In this document: piece by piece, positions 9,475 through 18,828 of the stretch | Layout of the letters: every line of letters begins with the position of its first letter | Numbering within the stretch: the stretch's first letter is position 1 | Source of the DNA: Chlorobiaceae bacterium | Lineage (GTDB): Bacteria > Bacteroidota > Chlorobiia > Chlorobiales > Chlorobiaceae | Assembly (NCBI GenBank): GCA_013334925.1 | Contig: JAAXWP010000004.1 | Coordinates: 46,824 to 110,823, forward strand | DNA length: 64,000 nucleotides | Direction of reading: 5' to 3' | The notes under the pieces: generated by a model | What the model was told of the DNA's origin: nothing | Seen by the model: only the letters and a program-made list of their open reading frames with translations | Databases searched by the model: none | Translations under genes and position numbers: made by a program

Positions 9475-10689
9475 TCAGCAAGGCACCACATTATATGGCT
9501 GGCGGATATTCAGCGTGTAGTTCATCTTCTTTTCGCCATGCCTCTCCCTGTCCGACCTGGTAAAGACGAGACCTGTCGGAAAGTATGGGAGCGTCCCGGT
9601 CATGTAATTCGAGCTGCTTTCCGTGTCGATAATGATCCCCCCCTGCTCTCGAACTTCCCTGAGGATAAAGACGTACAGCAGCATCTCTCGCAGGGCTGCG
9701 GGCACGATCGGCTCCGTGAACCCGATCAGCACGTTCTGCCGGTAGATACGCTCCTGTTCGACGAATGCATGGATGAGTGGACCACAATCACCGATCTCGC
9801 TCAACCACGACTCCACCTCTGCCGGTCTGGTGATGTTATCCAGCTGGTCCGGAAACCGTTGTGCAAACGAGCTCCGAATCTCGTAGATGATGGCTCCGAA
9901 TTTTTTGTCCAGTGAACCGGGAGATGCATCGATGGCAAACTTTCCCATCTCCTGCTGAAGATAGCGGCGCATATCCGCTGCCGCCATTCCAAGCGTAGCA
10001 AACAACCGCTCCGGATCGTGCTGATAGTGCTGATGAACAAAACGGGCCATATCGACGAGGTGCTCCGGATCGCCAGTCTCTCCCGTATAGCACCAGAACT
10101 CCCAGTCAATGGCAACGGCCCGTTCCGTAAGCGGTGCAAAAATCCGGCCCAGAGTGGCGGCCACCTCACGAAATCGCGCTCCTGTCGATGGCAGCAGTTC
10201 ACCCGAGCAGTGCCAAAGCCTGCCGTTGGCATCGCGGCGGTACTGGTAGCTGGGGCAGACCAGACTGATCAGCCGAACCCTTCCCATCCCTGCCTGCCCG
10301 GCAAGCTGCCCCAGAGCCAGGCTGACATACAGGGGATCATTATCCTTTTTGTGCATGGAGGTGATCCCCAGCAGGGTCGGGATGACTTCACGAAGCAGAG
10401 CGACTGCAAGCGGTTCATTCCAGACTTTCCAGCGGCTCACAGCCTCGAAGAGCGGCAGGTAAATTCGCTCCGACAGGGCACGAGCCTTGAGCTTGCTGAT
10501 GAAACCGAGTGTCGGAACGAGCGGTCCGAGAAAGCTCTCCTGCAGGAGCGAAGGAACCGCCTGGTAATATCCCCTCAGGCTTCCCCTGATCGTTGAAGCT
10601 GGCTTTCCCGTAATGCGCTCCAGCAAATCGAGAAGCTGCCTGCTGTGATCAACGCTGGTGATGGCAGGCTCTGAAATCAGCGTATTCAT
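9475..10689 (-). CDS. Protein of unknown family in radical SAM cluster
   Basis: I do not recognise this family. The ATG at 10689 (MNTLISEPAITS) gives 404 residues; another ATG at 10734 would add 15. No signal peptide or transmembrane helix is evident, so it should be cytosolic. Notable segments are RVRLISLVCPSYQYRR (a beta strand ending in CPSY), the Trp/Tyr-rich AIDWEFWCYTGETGDPEHL, and the C-terminal GGIIIDTESSSNYMTGTLPYF. The mix looks like an alpha/beta enzyme. Its start overlaps the end of the aminomutase-like gene by 41 bases, which argues for coupled expression. It could be a peptide- or amino-acid-ligating or tailoring enzyme, but nothing in the sequence proves that. Confidence 0.75.
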   Translation of the reverse strand: MNTLISEPAITSVDHSRQLLDLLERITGKPASTIRGSLRGYYQAVPSLLQESFLGPLVPTLGFISKLKARALSERIYLPLFEAVSRWKVWNEPLAVALLREVIPTLLGITSMHKKDNDPLYVSLALGQLAGQAGMGRVRLISLVCPSYQYRRDANGRLWHCSGELLPSTGARFREVAATLGRIFAPLTERAVAIDWEFWCYTGETGDPEHLVDMARFVHQHYQHDPERLFATLGMAAADMRRYLQQEMGKFAIDASPGSLDKKFGAIIYEIRSSFAQRFPDQLDNITRPAEVESWLSEIGDCGPLIHAFVEQERIYRQNVLIGFTEPIVPAALREMLLYVFILREVREQGGIIIDTESSSNYMTGTLPYFPTGLVFTRSDRERHGEKKMNYTLNIRQPYNVVPC

Positions 10690-11695
10690 ACAATCTGTTT
10701 TCGAAATTTCGAAACGAGTATAACCCGTCATCATGACCGGTCACATAATCGGGTGACAAAGGTACCTTACCGCCACCGTTCTCCAGGTCTATGACCAGTT
10801 GCGGTGTTGCCATGCCGCTCATCCACCCCTGGATGGAACGGATGATCTCATACCCGGTCTCAAGGCTGGTGCGAAAATGACCGGTGCCCTTCACCATGTC
10901 CGGTATGAACAGATAGTATGGCTTTACCCGCATGGCCAGAAGCTTGCGCACCAGTTCCCGCATCACCTCGGAGGAGTCATTGACGCCTCTGAGCAGCACC
11001 GACTGGTTACCGAGCTGTATGCCTGCGTCGGCAAGCATGGCGCAGGCCCGTTGGGACTCGAAGGTGATTTCAGCCGGTGAGTTGAATTGCACGTTGACAT
11101 AGAGCGGATGATACTTTTTCAGCATGTTGCAGAGCGCTGCGTCGATCCGTCCCGGATCCACACAGGGTATGCGGGTACCAATCCTGACAATGTCGATGTG
11201 TGGAACAGTTCGTACAGCCCTGATGATCTCCTCCAGCCGATTAACAGGCAGGGTGAGCGGATCACCTCCCGAGATCAGCACATCGTGCACCTCCTCATGA
11301 CGGTTCAGGTATTCCACGACCCGGGCGATCTCGTCATCGGTGATGGTCGTCGTCCGGTCGCTGATATTACGTTTCCTGGTGCAGAAACGGCAATACATGG
11401 CGCAATTGTTGGTCACCAGAAGCAGCACCCGGTCAGGATACCGGTGGTGCAGTCGGGGAACCGGAGAGTGCTCCTCCTCTCTGAGAGGATCGGTCTGGCC
11501 CGAGTCATCGTTCAGCTCCTCTTCCGATGGTATGCACTGTCTGTAGATCGGGTCACCCGGCGCCCTGATCAGACCCAGGTAATAGGAGGTCACCCTCATG
11601 GGGTATTGCAGGGCAACCCTGCTGATGGCGTCACGCTCATCTTTCGTGAATAACGGCATATCGGCCAGGGCTGGCTGGCGGTACGTGTTGTTCAT
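10649..11695 (-). CDS. Lysine 2,3-aminomutase-like radical SAM/PLP enzyme
   Basis: KamA-family enzyme that would convert L-lysine to beta-lysine. The radical SAM cysteines are at residues 98, 102 and 105 (CAMYCRFC). The PLP-binding Lys is in ENGGGKVPL (about residue 310). The two aspartates that hold the lysine side-chain amine in clostridial lysine aminomutase have counterparts in FIPDMV and VIDLEN, with the same 37-residue spacing and the same 7-residue distance from the second Asp to the PLP Lys. That favours lysine over glutamate. The 348-residue length is near EpmB, but the GGGK box is KAM-like and no EF-P or EpmA gene is nearby. One base separates it from the upstream gene. Confidence 0.88.
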   Translation of the reverse strand: MNNTYRQPALADMPLFTKDERDAISRVALQYPMRVTSYYLGLIRAPGDPIYRQCIPSEEELNDDSGQTDPLREEEHSPVPRLHHRYPDRVLLLVTNNCAMYCRFCTRKRNISDRTTTITDDEIARVVEYLNRHEEVHDVLISGGDPLTLPVNRLEEIIRAVRTVPHIDIVRIGTRIPCVDPGRIDAALCNMLKKYHPLYVNVQFNSPAEITFESQRACAMLADAGIQLGNQSVLLRGVNDSSEVMRELVRKLLAMRVKPYYLFIPDMVKGTGHFRTSLETGYEIIRSIQGWMSGMATPQLVIDLENGGGKVPLSPDYVTGHDDGLYSFRNFENRLYEYADFRACHHQR

Positions 11696-11696
11696 G

Positions 11697-13208
11697 TTAA
11701 AACGCTGCCTCCATGAATGCGGGATCGAAGTTGGGGAATCGATCTCCGAGTTTTGTCGTCACCTGCTCCTGGCTGCCGATGATCTCCTCCATGACCGAAC
11801 AATACTCATCCATGGCCCGATGGAACAGGTATTCGAAATCTCGTTTCGTCAGGTATTTCGTTTCGAAGGTGGGCTGGTTGCGGCCATCATAATGGCTGTA
11901 ATCGGGATCTACCCAGGTGATGCCGTAGTTCTGCCGGTGCTCATAGAAATCGGTGCCTGGATAGCCGACGAGCATGTTGATTTCAGCGGTACTCGACAGG
12001 CCGGTACGCAGCCACTGGCTCATGGTCTCTATGGTCTGGCGGGCGGTCTCATAGGTCTCAAGGGGTGAACCGACAAGCCAGTAAGTATGGGTTTCGATCC
12101 CCTCTTCCCTTGCATATTCAAGCATACGCATCACCTCGGGAATCCGGATATTTTTACCCATGACCCGGAGCAGATCCTGGTTGGCGCTCTCCACTCCCAC
12201 ATGCAGGCATCGGCAGTCTGCCTCACGCAGCCTTCGGAAGTGCTCCCTGGTGGCAGCAGGGTTGACCCTGGTCTGCGCCTCCCAGTGCATTTCCGGTCGC
12301 AACGATCCCATCAGACCGGCGATCTCCATGGCACGGTCGAGATGATGCAGAAAATCGTGGGTCCCCAGGTAAAAGAATCGGCTGTTGCGCCGTTCCATCA
12401 GGTAGGTCACCTCCGCCCTGAACCGATCCGGATTCTGGCCGGTAACCTTCGGCTTCCAGAAATCCGCGCACCAGACGCAGTCGTTGGTGCAGCCGGTAAG
12501 CGGCGTCACCCTGGAGATGGGGATGGAAATCCGGTCGTCTCCACCCAGTTCTTCGCTGCTGAAATTGTCCTCCAGGTGCTCATAGCCGATCATCGGCAAC
12601 AGAGAACGATCCATGCGAGGACGGTCAGGAGTTTTAAGGACTTTCCCATCCCTGATGAAGCTGATCCCCGCGATGCCGTCGATAGGCCTGTTGCGCTCCA
12701 TCGCCCTGAGCAGCTCCAGGGTGGTCTGTTCGCCCTCCCTGTGCACCAGAATGTCAAAGACCGAATCGCGAAGCACCTCCTCATGCCGTACCCAGGCGTG
12801 GTTGCCTCCCAGGATCAGGGGAATATCGGGATACTCCTGCCTGATACGTCGAGCCATGCGATCGGCGGTCCTGTAGCTGGCGGTGATCGAGCTGAACCCG
12901 ATCACGTCGAACTCATCCGCCCGGTTGAGGATTTTCCGGAGAAGCATCTCCTCCCGGTCCACATCGTTGCCCTCCGGACTGATCGGGCCGAAAAAGGAGC
13001 ACTCGATCTCATGCTGTTCAAGGAAGGAGATCAGCTGCAGGAGGCCCAGATGAACCGGCTCCAGCATCCAGAAACGGGAAAAGTCCTGTCCGGTCAGATG
13101 GTTGAACACCGTAAAAGCACGGGATGCAAAAAGATAGAAATAATAGCGGCGCTGCATGTTGCTGAGAGGAACCGCCGGGACCGGCGGAGCGACAAATGCT
13201 ACTTTCAC
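11697..13208 (-). CDS. B12-binding radical SAM enzyme
   Basis: A 503-residue protein with an N-terminal cobalamin-binding-like Rossmann domain (VKVAFVAPP, then VIGFSSITASYRTA and PLILGGNHAW) and a radical SAM domain with the cluster motif CTNDCVWC near residue 240. Family members methylate unreactive carbons or catalyse ring contractions. I start at the GTG at 13208 because a strong AAGGAGG lies just upstream and the GTG overlaps the previous stop as GTGA, the same coupling used elsewhere in this operon. An ATG further upstream would overlap the previous gene by 58 bases. The substrate is unknown; it probably acts on the product of the two SPASM enzymes or of the aminomutase. Confidence 0.88.
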   Translation of the reverse strand: MKVAFVAPPVPAVPLSNMQRRYYFYLFASRAFTVFNHLTGQDFSRFWMLEPVHLGLLQLISFLEQHEIECSFFGPISPEGNDVDREEMLLRKILNRADEFDVIGFSSITASYRTADRMARRIRQEYPDIPLILGGNHAWVRHEEVLRDSVFDILVHREGEQTTLELLRAMERNRPIDGIAGISFIRDGKVLKTPDRPRMDRSLLPMIGYEHLEDNFSSEELGGDDRISIPISRVTPLTGCTNDCVWCADFWKPKVTGQNPDRFRAEVTYLMERRNSRFFYLGTHDFLHHLDRAMEIAGLMGSLRPEMHWEAQTRVNPAATREHFRRLREADCRCLHVGVESANQDLLRVMGKNIRIPEVMRMLEYAREEGIETHTYWLVGSPLETYETARQTIETMSQWLRTGLSSTAEINMLVGYPGTDFYEHRQNYGITWVDPDYSHYDGRNQPTFETKYLTKRDFEYLFHRAMDEYCSVMEEIIGSQEQVTTKLGDRFPNFDPAFMEAAF

Positions 13209-14224
13209 GGTAACCCTCCTTGCTGTGCGTTGAATCTGGCATCTTCCGAAAACCTGAAACATCCCGGATCGGGAGCTGTCAGCGACCCCCAGGTCGCATA
13301 TGCCACCGCGCGGCAGCCATAACAGCGGCTTCGTTCAGGGCAGGCTCCGCAGGAACCTTCCAGGTGATGCTCGATAGTGCGGCACCGCTCGAGGATTTCG
13401 GATTCCCTCCATATGTTCGTTATGGATGCCTGGCGAAGGTCTCCCACTTCGATGTCGATCGATGAACAGGGGCGAATTTTCGCATCGGACCCGATATAGC
13501 AGCCGGCCTTGAGCCGGTTGCATGGGGTGTCTCCTGAAAAAGGCAACGCTGCAGGCTGGTCTGGGGACTCCTGGTCAAGAAACTGTTTCAGATCGGCCGA
13601 AAAAGGAACATTGTCTGCCTGAAGCCCCCCCACCGGAATGGCTCGGTTCAACACGAACCCGCAGCCGTTCTGCCCAGCGAAGCTGCGCAAGTCAGGCAGT
13701 GCCGTGAAGTTCGACCTCGAACCCAGCGAATGGATGGCGAACATGGGATACCGGTCCGCATGGTATCCGGCCGCACGGAGATGATCCAGCGCTTCAAAGA
13801 CGATCCGCAGCTCCCCCTGGCCGCCTGACAAAGCGGTGAACTCCCCGGCATCGAGGGTGGTGAGGCTGATCGCCACGTTGATCCGGGCATCGGCCAGCTT
13901 CCCGGCAATCTCCCTGTCGATCAGGGAACCGTTGGTGACCAGCTGCACCATCACGTCGTTTTCGCGAAGATAGCCCACCACATCCCAGAAGTGAGGGTAA
14001 AGCAGTGCCTCACCCCCCGTCAGTTCGACCTTGCGTAAACCCAGGGGTAGCGATTCAGTCAGGGCATTGCGGAGCAGCCCATAATCCAGATCGGTGACCG
14101 GATAGTCCTTTTTGGAGCAGAATACGCAGGTGAAGTTGCACCGGGTCGTGCAGGAAACCGTGAGGTACGCAAGCTGCCCGGGATACTCCAGATCGGTATA
14201 CTCCCAGGGATTCACCTTGTTCAT
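13205..14224 (-). CDS. Radical SAM/SPASM enzyme B
   Basis: A 339-residue radical SAM protein. The 4Fe-4S SAM cluster Cys are at 29, 33 and 36 (CNFTCVFC), the GGEAL motif contacts SAM, and a C-terminal Cys-rich SPASM domain is visible (CGACPERSRCYGC, then PGCF) that would bind auxiliary Fe-S clusters. SPASM enzymes usually modify peptides, making thioether or C-C crosslinks, or tailor small molecules. It begins at an ATG overlapping the stop of enzyme A (ATGA), with an AAGGAGGGGG Shine-Dalgarno, and ends overlapping the B12 enzyme (GTGA). Related to enzyme A only in fold; the two have diverged clearly. Confidence 0.88.
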   Translation of the reverse strand: MNKVNPWEYTDLEYPGQLAYLTVSCTTRCNFTCVFCSKKDYPVTDLDYGLLRNALTESLPLGLRKVELTGGEALLYPHFWDVVGYLRENDVMVQLVTNGSLIDREIAGKLADARINVAISLTTLDAGEFTALSGGQGELRIVFEALDHLRAAGYHADRYPMFAIHSLGSRSNFTALPDLRSFAGQNGCGFVLNRAIPVGGLQADNVPFSADLKQFLDQESPDQPAALPFSGDTPCNRLKAGCYIGSDAKIRPCSSIDIEVGDLRQASITNIWRESEILERCRTIEHHLEGSCGACPERSRCYGCRAVAYATWGSLTAPDPGCFRFSEDARFNAQQGGLP

Positions 14225-15294
14225 ATCCCCCTCCTTCCTGCGGCTTCGGCAATCGAGCTGGCTGTAAGGTCATAGGCAAAGGTGTTGAACGAACCGGTTT
14301 TACGATGCACGATCGAGAAACAGGTGTTGTGGCAGCGACCCGGACCTTCCAGGTGCTGGCATTCCCCGCAGATTTCGGGAGTTTCGGTCAGCGCCCGGTT
14401 GCGCAGCCCGCTCGTCTCCCAGATTTCCCGAAGGGACGATTCGTTCAGGTTGCCGATAGCTTCGGTATGGTCCCAGAAACCGCAGAGCAGAACCTCACCC
14501 GTGGCATTGATATGGACGTAATCGAAGCCGCAGGTGCACTCTACCCAGATGACGTTCGGATGGGGTTCGTACAGTTCGGGATATTTGCAGCGAACCAGCG
14601 GAGAACAGCAGATCCGCACCGGAATCCTGCCGTTTCTTGCCCTGGCGGTCAGTCGCCTGAACACCTCGCTCATTTCGTCAAGTCCCGGATAGAGATCGAA
14701 AACCTCGTCATAGGTCGCGACCAGACATTGCGCGCCCATGATGATATTCCGGCCGGGGGTGGCTACGCTTTCCGCATAATCGTAGAGCGCTTCGAGCTCA
14801 TGGAGGTTGTGGCGCGTCACTGTCGCTTCGAGGTCGACGGTTATGCCCTGATCTGCAAGGGAGAGTGCGTTTGCCTTGAGACGCGCCAGGTTTTCCGCGC
14901 CGCTCCCTTCGGGAAAACCGCGCAGGAACTCGAGCTTTTCGGGGTCGAGGGTATCGAAGGAGACACAGGCAAACTGCAGACCGCCTTCAGCCAGTCTTCT
15001 CGACCATTCGGGATCGATGTTCCTGCAATTCGTGTTGATACGGTTTTTGACACCAAACCTGTTGGCGATCTCCATGGCCTGAAGCAGGTAGTGCTTCGAC
15101 TTTTCGGACATGGTGACCTCGCCGCCCTCGAACCAGACCCATTCAGGCCGTTCCTCCGCGAGGGTTTTTTCGACGATTTCAAGGGGAAGCCACTGGTTGA
15201 ACTCCGGAAGGTCCTGGTCATACGCGCAATAGACACACCTCGCATTGCACGCCTGAAGTAACTGGAATTCAATGACCCTGAACTTGCTACTCAT
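14221..15294 (-). CDS. Radical SAM/SPASM-like enzyme A
   Basis: A 357-residue radical SAM enzyme with cluster Cys at 16, 20 and 23 (CNARCVYC) and a GGEVT motif. The C-terminal half has many cysteines (RICCSPLVRC, ECTCGF, LLCGFWD, CGECQHLEGPGRCHNTC), consistent with a SPASM or Twitch domain holding auxiliary Fe-S clusters. The start at 15294 is supported by AGGAGG eight bases upstream; an in-frame ATG at 15450 would add 52 poor-looking residues. It is the first large gene of the six-gene minus-strand cluster, and its ATG overlaps the stop of a 29-codon reading frame. Confidence 0.87.
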   Translation of the reverse strand: MSSKFRVIEFQLLQACNARCVYCAYDQDLPEFNQWLPLEIVEKTLAEERPEWVWFEGGEVTMSEKSKHYLLQAMEIANRFGVKNRINTNCRNIDPEWSRRLAEGGLQFACVSFDTLDPEKLEFLRGFPEGSGAENLARLKANALSLADQGITVDLEATVTRHNLHELEALYDYAESVATPGRNIIMGAQCLVATYDEVFDLYPGLDEMSEVFRRLTARARNGRIPVRICCSPLVRCKYPELYEPHPNVIWVECTCGFDYVHINATGEVLLCGFWDHTEAIGNLNESSLREIWETSGLRNRALTETPEICGECQHLEGPGRCHNTCFSIVHRKTGSFNTFAYDLTASSIAEAAGRRGI

Positions 15295-15380
15295 GCTTCT
15301 GACCTCCTGTTGATAGGGGTTGGGGTAAGAGGAGAGGCTGATACAAAGCATATGTAAGGAACAAGGGAAGCGGACATCAT
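15291..15380 (-). CDS. Possible 29-residue peptide upstream of the radical SAM operon
   Basis: A short frame starts with two Met codons (MMSASLVPYICF...) and ends in ...INRRSEA, its TGA overlapping the ATG of radical SAM enzyme A (ATGA), the same junction type seen between the later genes. It contains one Cys and several Ser, Thr and Pro residues. It could be a leader peptide or a very short precursor for the SPASM enzymes. Against it: no clear Shine-Dalgarno of its own, no Gly-Gly or similar leader signal, and the Arg-Arg codons are forced by the next gene's AGGAGG. Chance is a real possibility. Confidence 0.25.
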   Translation of the reverse strand: MMSASLVPYICFVSASPLTPTPINRRSEA

Positions 15381-15972
15381 AGCGTTCCGGGCAAAATCCG
15401 AACACCCGGCGATAAATGGTCTGTCCTGTGAATATGCAGCTTCCTTTCAACTAAACAGGCAACACCGATTTTACCTGAAAATCAACGATCCTGCGTCACT
15501 TGAATACGTTACAGGCACAAACACCGACGATTATCTTTCGTAATTTATTCACAAACAAACATACACGTAAATCACACGCAGGACCGTAAAAGCAACTCTT
15601 GAATATATTTATTTATACTCTCGTCATCAAGACACAATATGCACTTAACGCCTATACAGCCGATTGCGACGTAAAATAACTGAAGGTGCTCACCTGTCGG
15701 TAAAAACACCCTTTTCACCTGTGGCAAGGCCCACGCTCAGGAGTTATCACTCCGGCAATTAAAAGTGTCAATCCGGTTTGTTATTGGTTGTCATTCTTCG
15801 CTTCGCTCAGGAGGACAGAGTGGGCCTGGAATACTTTTGCATCCTTTAGTCGCCGATGTGATAATGCAAAAAAACCTGAGCTGTTCGGCGTCGAGGGCGA
15901 ACGATCGCAACCTCGATCGTCGCGAGCCGTGGAGCTGCTGAATGGCGTATTGCTGAAATGAGAGAACGGCAA
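15381..15972. other. Long intergenic region before the radical SAM operon
   Basis: About 590 bases with no convincing gene. The part near 15500-15620 is AT-rich and may hold the operon promoter, but I see no clear -35/-10 pair. At 15789-15810 a stretch reading TCATTCTTCGCTTCGCTCAGG resembles the ends of the palindromic element at 52614-52708. A small perfect palindrome (ACGATCG pairing with CGATCGT) sits at 15901-15920. Confidence 0.5.
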
Positions 15973-15998
15973 CAGGGGCGCGGCTTGCCATGCCCCTG
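15973..15998 (-). terminator. Hairpin downstream of sppA
   Basis: CAGGGGC and GCCCCTG form a 7-bp stem 12 bases beyond the sppA stop, followed on the minus strand by TTGCCGTT. The T-run is poor, so it is a weak intrinsic terminator or an mRNA-protecting stem. Confidence 0.45.
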
Positions 15999-16009
15999 CC
16001 GGTGACGGG

Positions 16010-17830
16010 TCATTTGATCACCACCTCGACCGGGTCAAGCGCGAGAATCCGGGGAGAGTCCGAGCGCAGCAGCATCCGTGCGGCACCTTGAAGCGGCAAA
16101 TCCTGGCTGAACGGCAGCGCCCGGAAGAGATGCAAGGCTGCAATGCGGGACGCCACGCCGGGGAGTGTAACCGAAGAGTCATTTCCGAACAGATAATCCG
16201 ACCAGCTTCTGGCAGCGGGAAGAAAGATCAGGCCCGGTTTTCTGGATTTATCCATGTGAGCGAGTTCCTGCGCAGCTTTCACCGCATCGCCAAACCCGCC
16301 AAGTTTATCCACGAGGCCCACGTCGAGCGCGTTCCGGCCGGTCCAGACCCGGCCACCTGCCACCGCATCTACCTGTTCGAACGTCATCTTGCGACGAGCG
16401 GCAACCTTGCCCACGAAATCACGGTAGATCTCACCCGATGTCTCGTCGAACTTACTGAAAGCCTCCTGATCGAACGGTTTGAAGGGCGTATAGGCATCGG
16501 CAAAACGTCCGCGGACGAGTACCTCCCGCTTTATTCCTGCTTTCTGCAAGAGACCGCTGAAATCGGGCTTGAGCGCGAAGACGCCAATAGAGCCGGTCAG
16601 GGTGAGCGGATCGGCATAAATCCGGTCAGTGCCCAGGGCAACCATGTAACCACCTGAAGCCGCAACACCGGACATCGACGCGACGATCGGTTTTTTCTTG
16701 CGTGCTGCCTCGAGCATTTCGAGCATGGAGGAGGCTGCAAGAGCATCTCCTCCGGGGCTGTCGATCCGAAGGACGATCGCCTTGACTTCACGGTCTTCGA
16801 GGGCAATTTCGAGCGCCTGCTTCAATGTCGCTTCGTCGATCCCTTCGCCATCTGCCATCTCTTCGACACCTCCGGCGCTGACGATCGGTCCAACCACATT
16901 GATCACCGCGATACGACCATCTTTGCCAGTGACCTCCATTCCTCCGGTCGCCTGCAGATACTCATGCCCTCCGACAAAGAGATCTGGCGCTTTCACACCG
17001 GTGGTGCGTTCATACCCCTTTTCGAGCTGCCAGGCACTCGATACGCGATCCACGAGCTTTCTGGACAGGGCTTGTTCGGGCGAAAGTACGGCCACGGAAT
17101 CGATGATGCCGGCAAACACCGCACGGTCAATCCCGCGACGCGACGATACATAGCCGAGATAGTCGTCCCAGGAGTTCTGGAGCAACTGCCCCAGCTCTTC
17201 ACGGTTTTCCGGGCTCGAACCGCTTCTGGTCAGTGGCTCGATGGCACTCTTGTACTTTTTCCATTGAGAAGCCTGGAACCCGATACCCAGCTTACCGAGA
17301 GGTTCGGCGAAATAGAAGGACTCGGCCTTGAGACCATCGAGCAGCAGCCATGAACCCTTCTGCACAATCACGGTGTCACAGGCGACGGCAAGCAGGTAGT
17401 CCTTGTCTTCCGGAGTATGAAGGAAGGCCGTCACCCTCTTTCCTGAGCGCCTGAGCCCTTCGATGGCATGACGGAGCTCTTCGATCTTGGCTGGAGGTGC
17501 TGAAACGCCATCGATGTCGAGGAGCACCGAACGGACTCTCGCATCACCGCCGGCACGCTCCATGACGGTCAGAAGCTCCTGCAGTGAAAGCGGTTGCTTG
17601 CCGGATGAAAACGGAACCGAAACAGGGTCGGCCGGCCGTTCGTCGATCTGGCCGGTGACCGGCAGGCGCAGCACGAAACTGCCAGGCAGGCGGTGGCTCC
17701 AGGAGTTCATCGCCCAGGCAATCACCACGAGTACGATTGGTAATGCAAGCACCGTCAGGCATCCGGTACGCAGGCATCCCCGTTTCTTTTTCGGTTCGCT
17801 CGTCATGTCAAGAGATCGATATGGGTTCAT
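16010..17830 (-). CDS. sppA: Signal peptide peptidase SppA, 67K type
   Basis: Inner-membrane serine protease that degrades cleaved signal peptides. At 606 residues it has the duplicated ClpP-like fold of the long E. coli-type SppA. One transmembrane helix is near residues 20-42 ([18 protein letters not shown]). The catalytic Lys is in [10 protein letters not shown] in the N-terminal half, and the Ser nucleophile is in [13 protein letters not shown] in the C-terminal half, next to [11 protein letters not shown]. Its ATG overlaps the stop of the oligopeptide ABC ATPase gene by four bases, so the two are co-expressed; a shared role in peptide turnover and uptake is an attractive but unproven inference. 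Confidence 0.94.
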   Translation of the reverse strand: MNPYRSLDMTSEPKKKRGCLRTGCLTVLALPIVLVVIAWAMNSWSHRLPGSFVLRLPVTGQIDERPADPVSVPFSSGKQPLSLQELLTVMERAGGDARVRSVLLDIDGVSAPPAKIEELRHAIEGLRRSGKRVTAFLHTPEDKDYLLAVACDTVIVQKGSWLLLDGLKAESFYFAEPLGKLGIGFQASQWKKYKSAIEPLTRSGSSPENREELGQLLQNSWDDYLGYVSSRRGIDRAVFAGIIDSVAVLSPEQALSRKLVDRVSSAWQLEKGYERTTGVKAPDLFVGGHEYLQATGGMEVTGKDGRIAVINVVGPIVSAGGVEEMADGEGIDEATLKQALEIALEDREVKAIVLRIDSPGGDALAASSMLEMLEAARKKKPIVASMSGVAASGGYMVALGTDRIYADPLTLTGSIGVFALKPDFSGLLQKAGIKREVLVRGRFADAYTPFKPFDQEAFSKFDETSGEIYRDFVGKVAARRKMTFEQVDAVAGGRVWTGRNALDVGLVDKLGGFGDAVKAAQELAHMDKSRKPGLIFLPAARSWSDYLFGNDSSVTLPGVASRIAALHLFRALPFSQDLPLQGAARMLLRSDSPRILALDPVEVVIK

Positions 17831-18807
17831 TGGTACAACAGGCAGCTCACCAGATGGCGCGGGTTATCTTTCAACGGCAGAAGCTCGGGTTCCCGTTCGC
17901 GGCACTCCGGCATGGCGTAAGGGCAACGGGGATGGAAACTGCACCCTTTCGGAATGGAGAGCGGACCGGGCAGGTCACCCTTGAGCACGATGCGCTCGCG
18001 TTTCCGGCCAAGCTCGGGCAGCGGAATCGCCGACAGCAGCGCCTGCGTGTAGGGGTGTTTCGGACTTGCGTAAAGGGTCTCTCCGTCGGTGATCTCGACG
18101 ATCCTGCCGAGATACATCACGGCGACACGGTCGGAAATGTACTCCACGACCGACAGATCGTGCGCGATGAACAGGTAGGTGAGCCCGAACTCACGCTGCA
18201 GATCCTTGAGCAGATTGATGATCTGCGACTGGATCGATACGTCGAGCGCCGATACTGGCTCGTCGCAGATGATGAAGGAGGGGTTCACGGCAAGCGCCCT
18301 GGCGATGCCCACACGCTGTCGCTGGCCTCCGGAAAATTCATGGGGATAGCGGTTGGCGTACTCCCGGTTGAGACCGACCGTGTCGAGCAGTTCCCGAACC
18401 TTTCTGTCGGTCTCGCTCGCACCTCGAACGACGCCATGCACCCGAAGCGCTTCGCCGAGTATCTGACCAACGGTCAGACGGGGATTGAGTGAACCGAAGG
18501 GATCCTGGAAGATCATCTGCATCTCCTTGCGCAGCGGCCTGAACCGGCGATTGTCGAGACCGGTGATATCCTTTCCGCGAAAGACGATCCTGCCCTCTTT
18601 CGATGACGGTACCAGACGCAAAATAGCCCTGCCGAGAGTGGTCTTTCCACACCCCGACTCTCCGACAAGGCCAAGGGTCTCCCCTTTCATGACCTCGAAG
18701 GAGACGCCATTGACCGCTCTGGCAACCGTGCGGCCGCCGAACACTCCTGACTTCCGGACCGGGAAATGGACATGCAGGTCCCTGACCGAAAGAATCTCTT
18801 CATGCAT
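17827..18807 (-). CDS. Oligopeptide/dipeptide ABC transporter ATPase (OppF/DppF-like)
   Basis: ATP-binding subunit of a peptide importer. Walker [19 protein letters not shown], the ABC signature [15 protein letters not shown], Walker [13 protein letters not shown], and the C-terminal Opp/Dpp extension with its Cys motif ([15 protein letters not shown]) are all present; that extension is specific to the peptide/nickel group and may bind an Fe-S cluster. 326 residues is normal. The partner permeases, binding protein and OppD-type ATPase are not in this window; it is paired only with sppA, so they must lie elsewhere. Confidence 0.9.
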   Translation of the reverse strand: MHEEILSVRDLHVHFPVRKSGVFGGRTVARAVNGVSFEVMKGETLGLVGESGCGKTTLGRAILRLVPSSKEGRIVFRGKDITGLDNRRFRPLRKEMQMIFQDPFGSLNPRLTVGQILGEALRVHGVVRGASETDRKVRELLDTVGLNREYANRYPHEFSGGQRQRVGIARALAVNPSFIICDEPVSALDVSIQSQIINLLKDLQREFGLTYLFIAHDLSVVEYISDRVAVMYLGRIVEITDGETLYASPKHPYTQALLSAIPLPELGRKRERIVLKGDLPGPLSIPKGCSFHPRCPYAMPECREREPELLPLKDNPRHLVSCLLYQ

Positions 18808-18828
18808 GGTCGCGTCCTTTCAAGCTTT

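Noticed and set aside
15781..15972. 63-codon minus-strand frame
   Set aside because: It lies in repeat-like intergenic sequence and resembles no protein.
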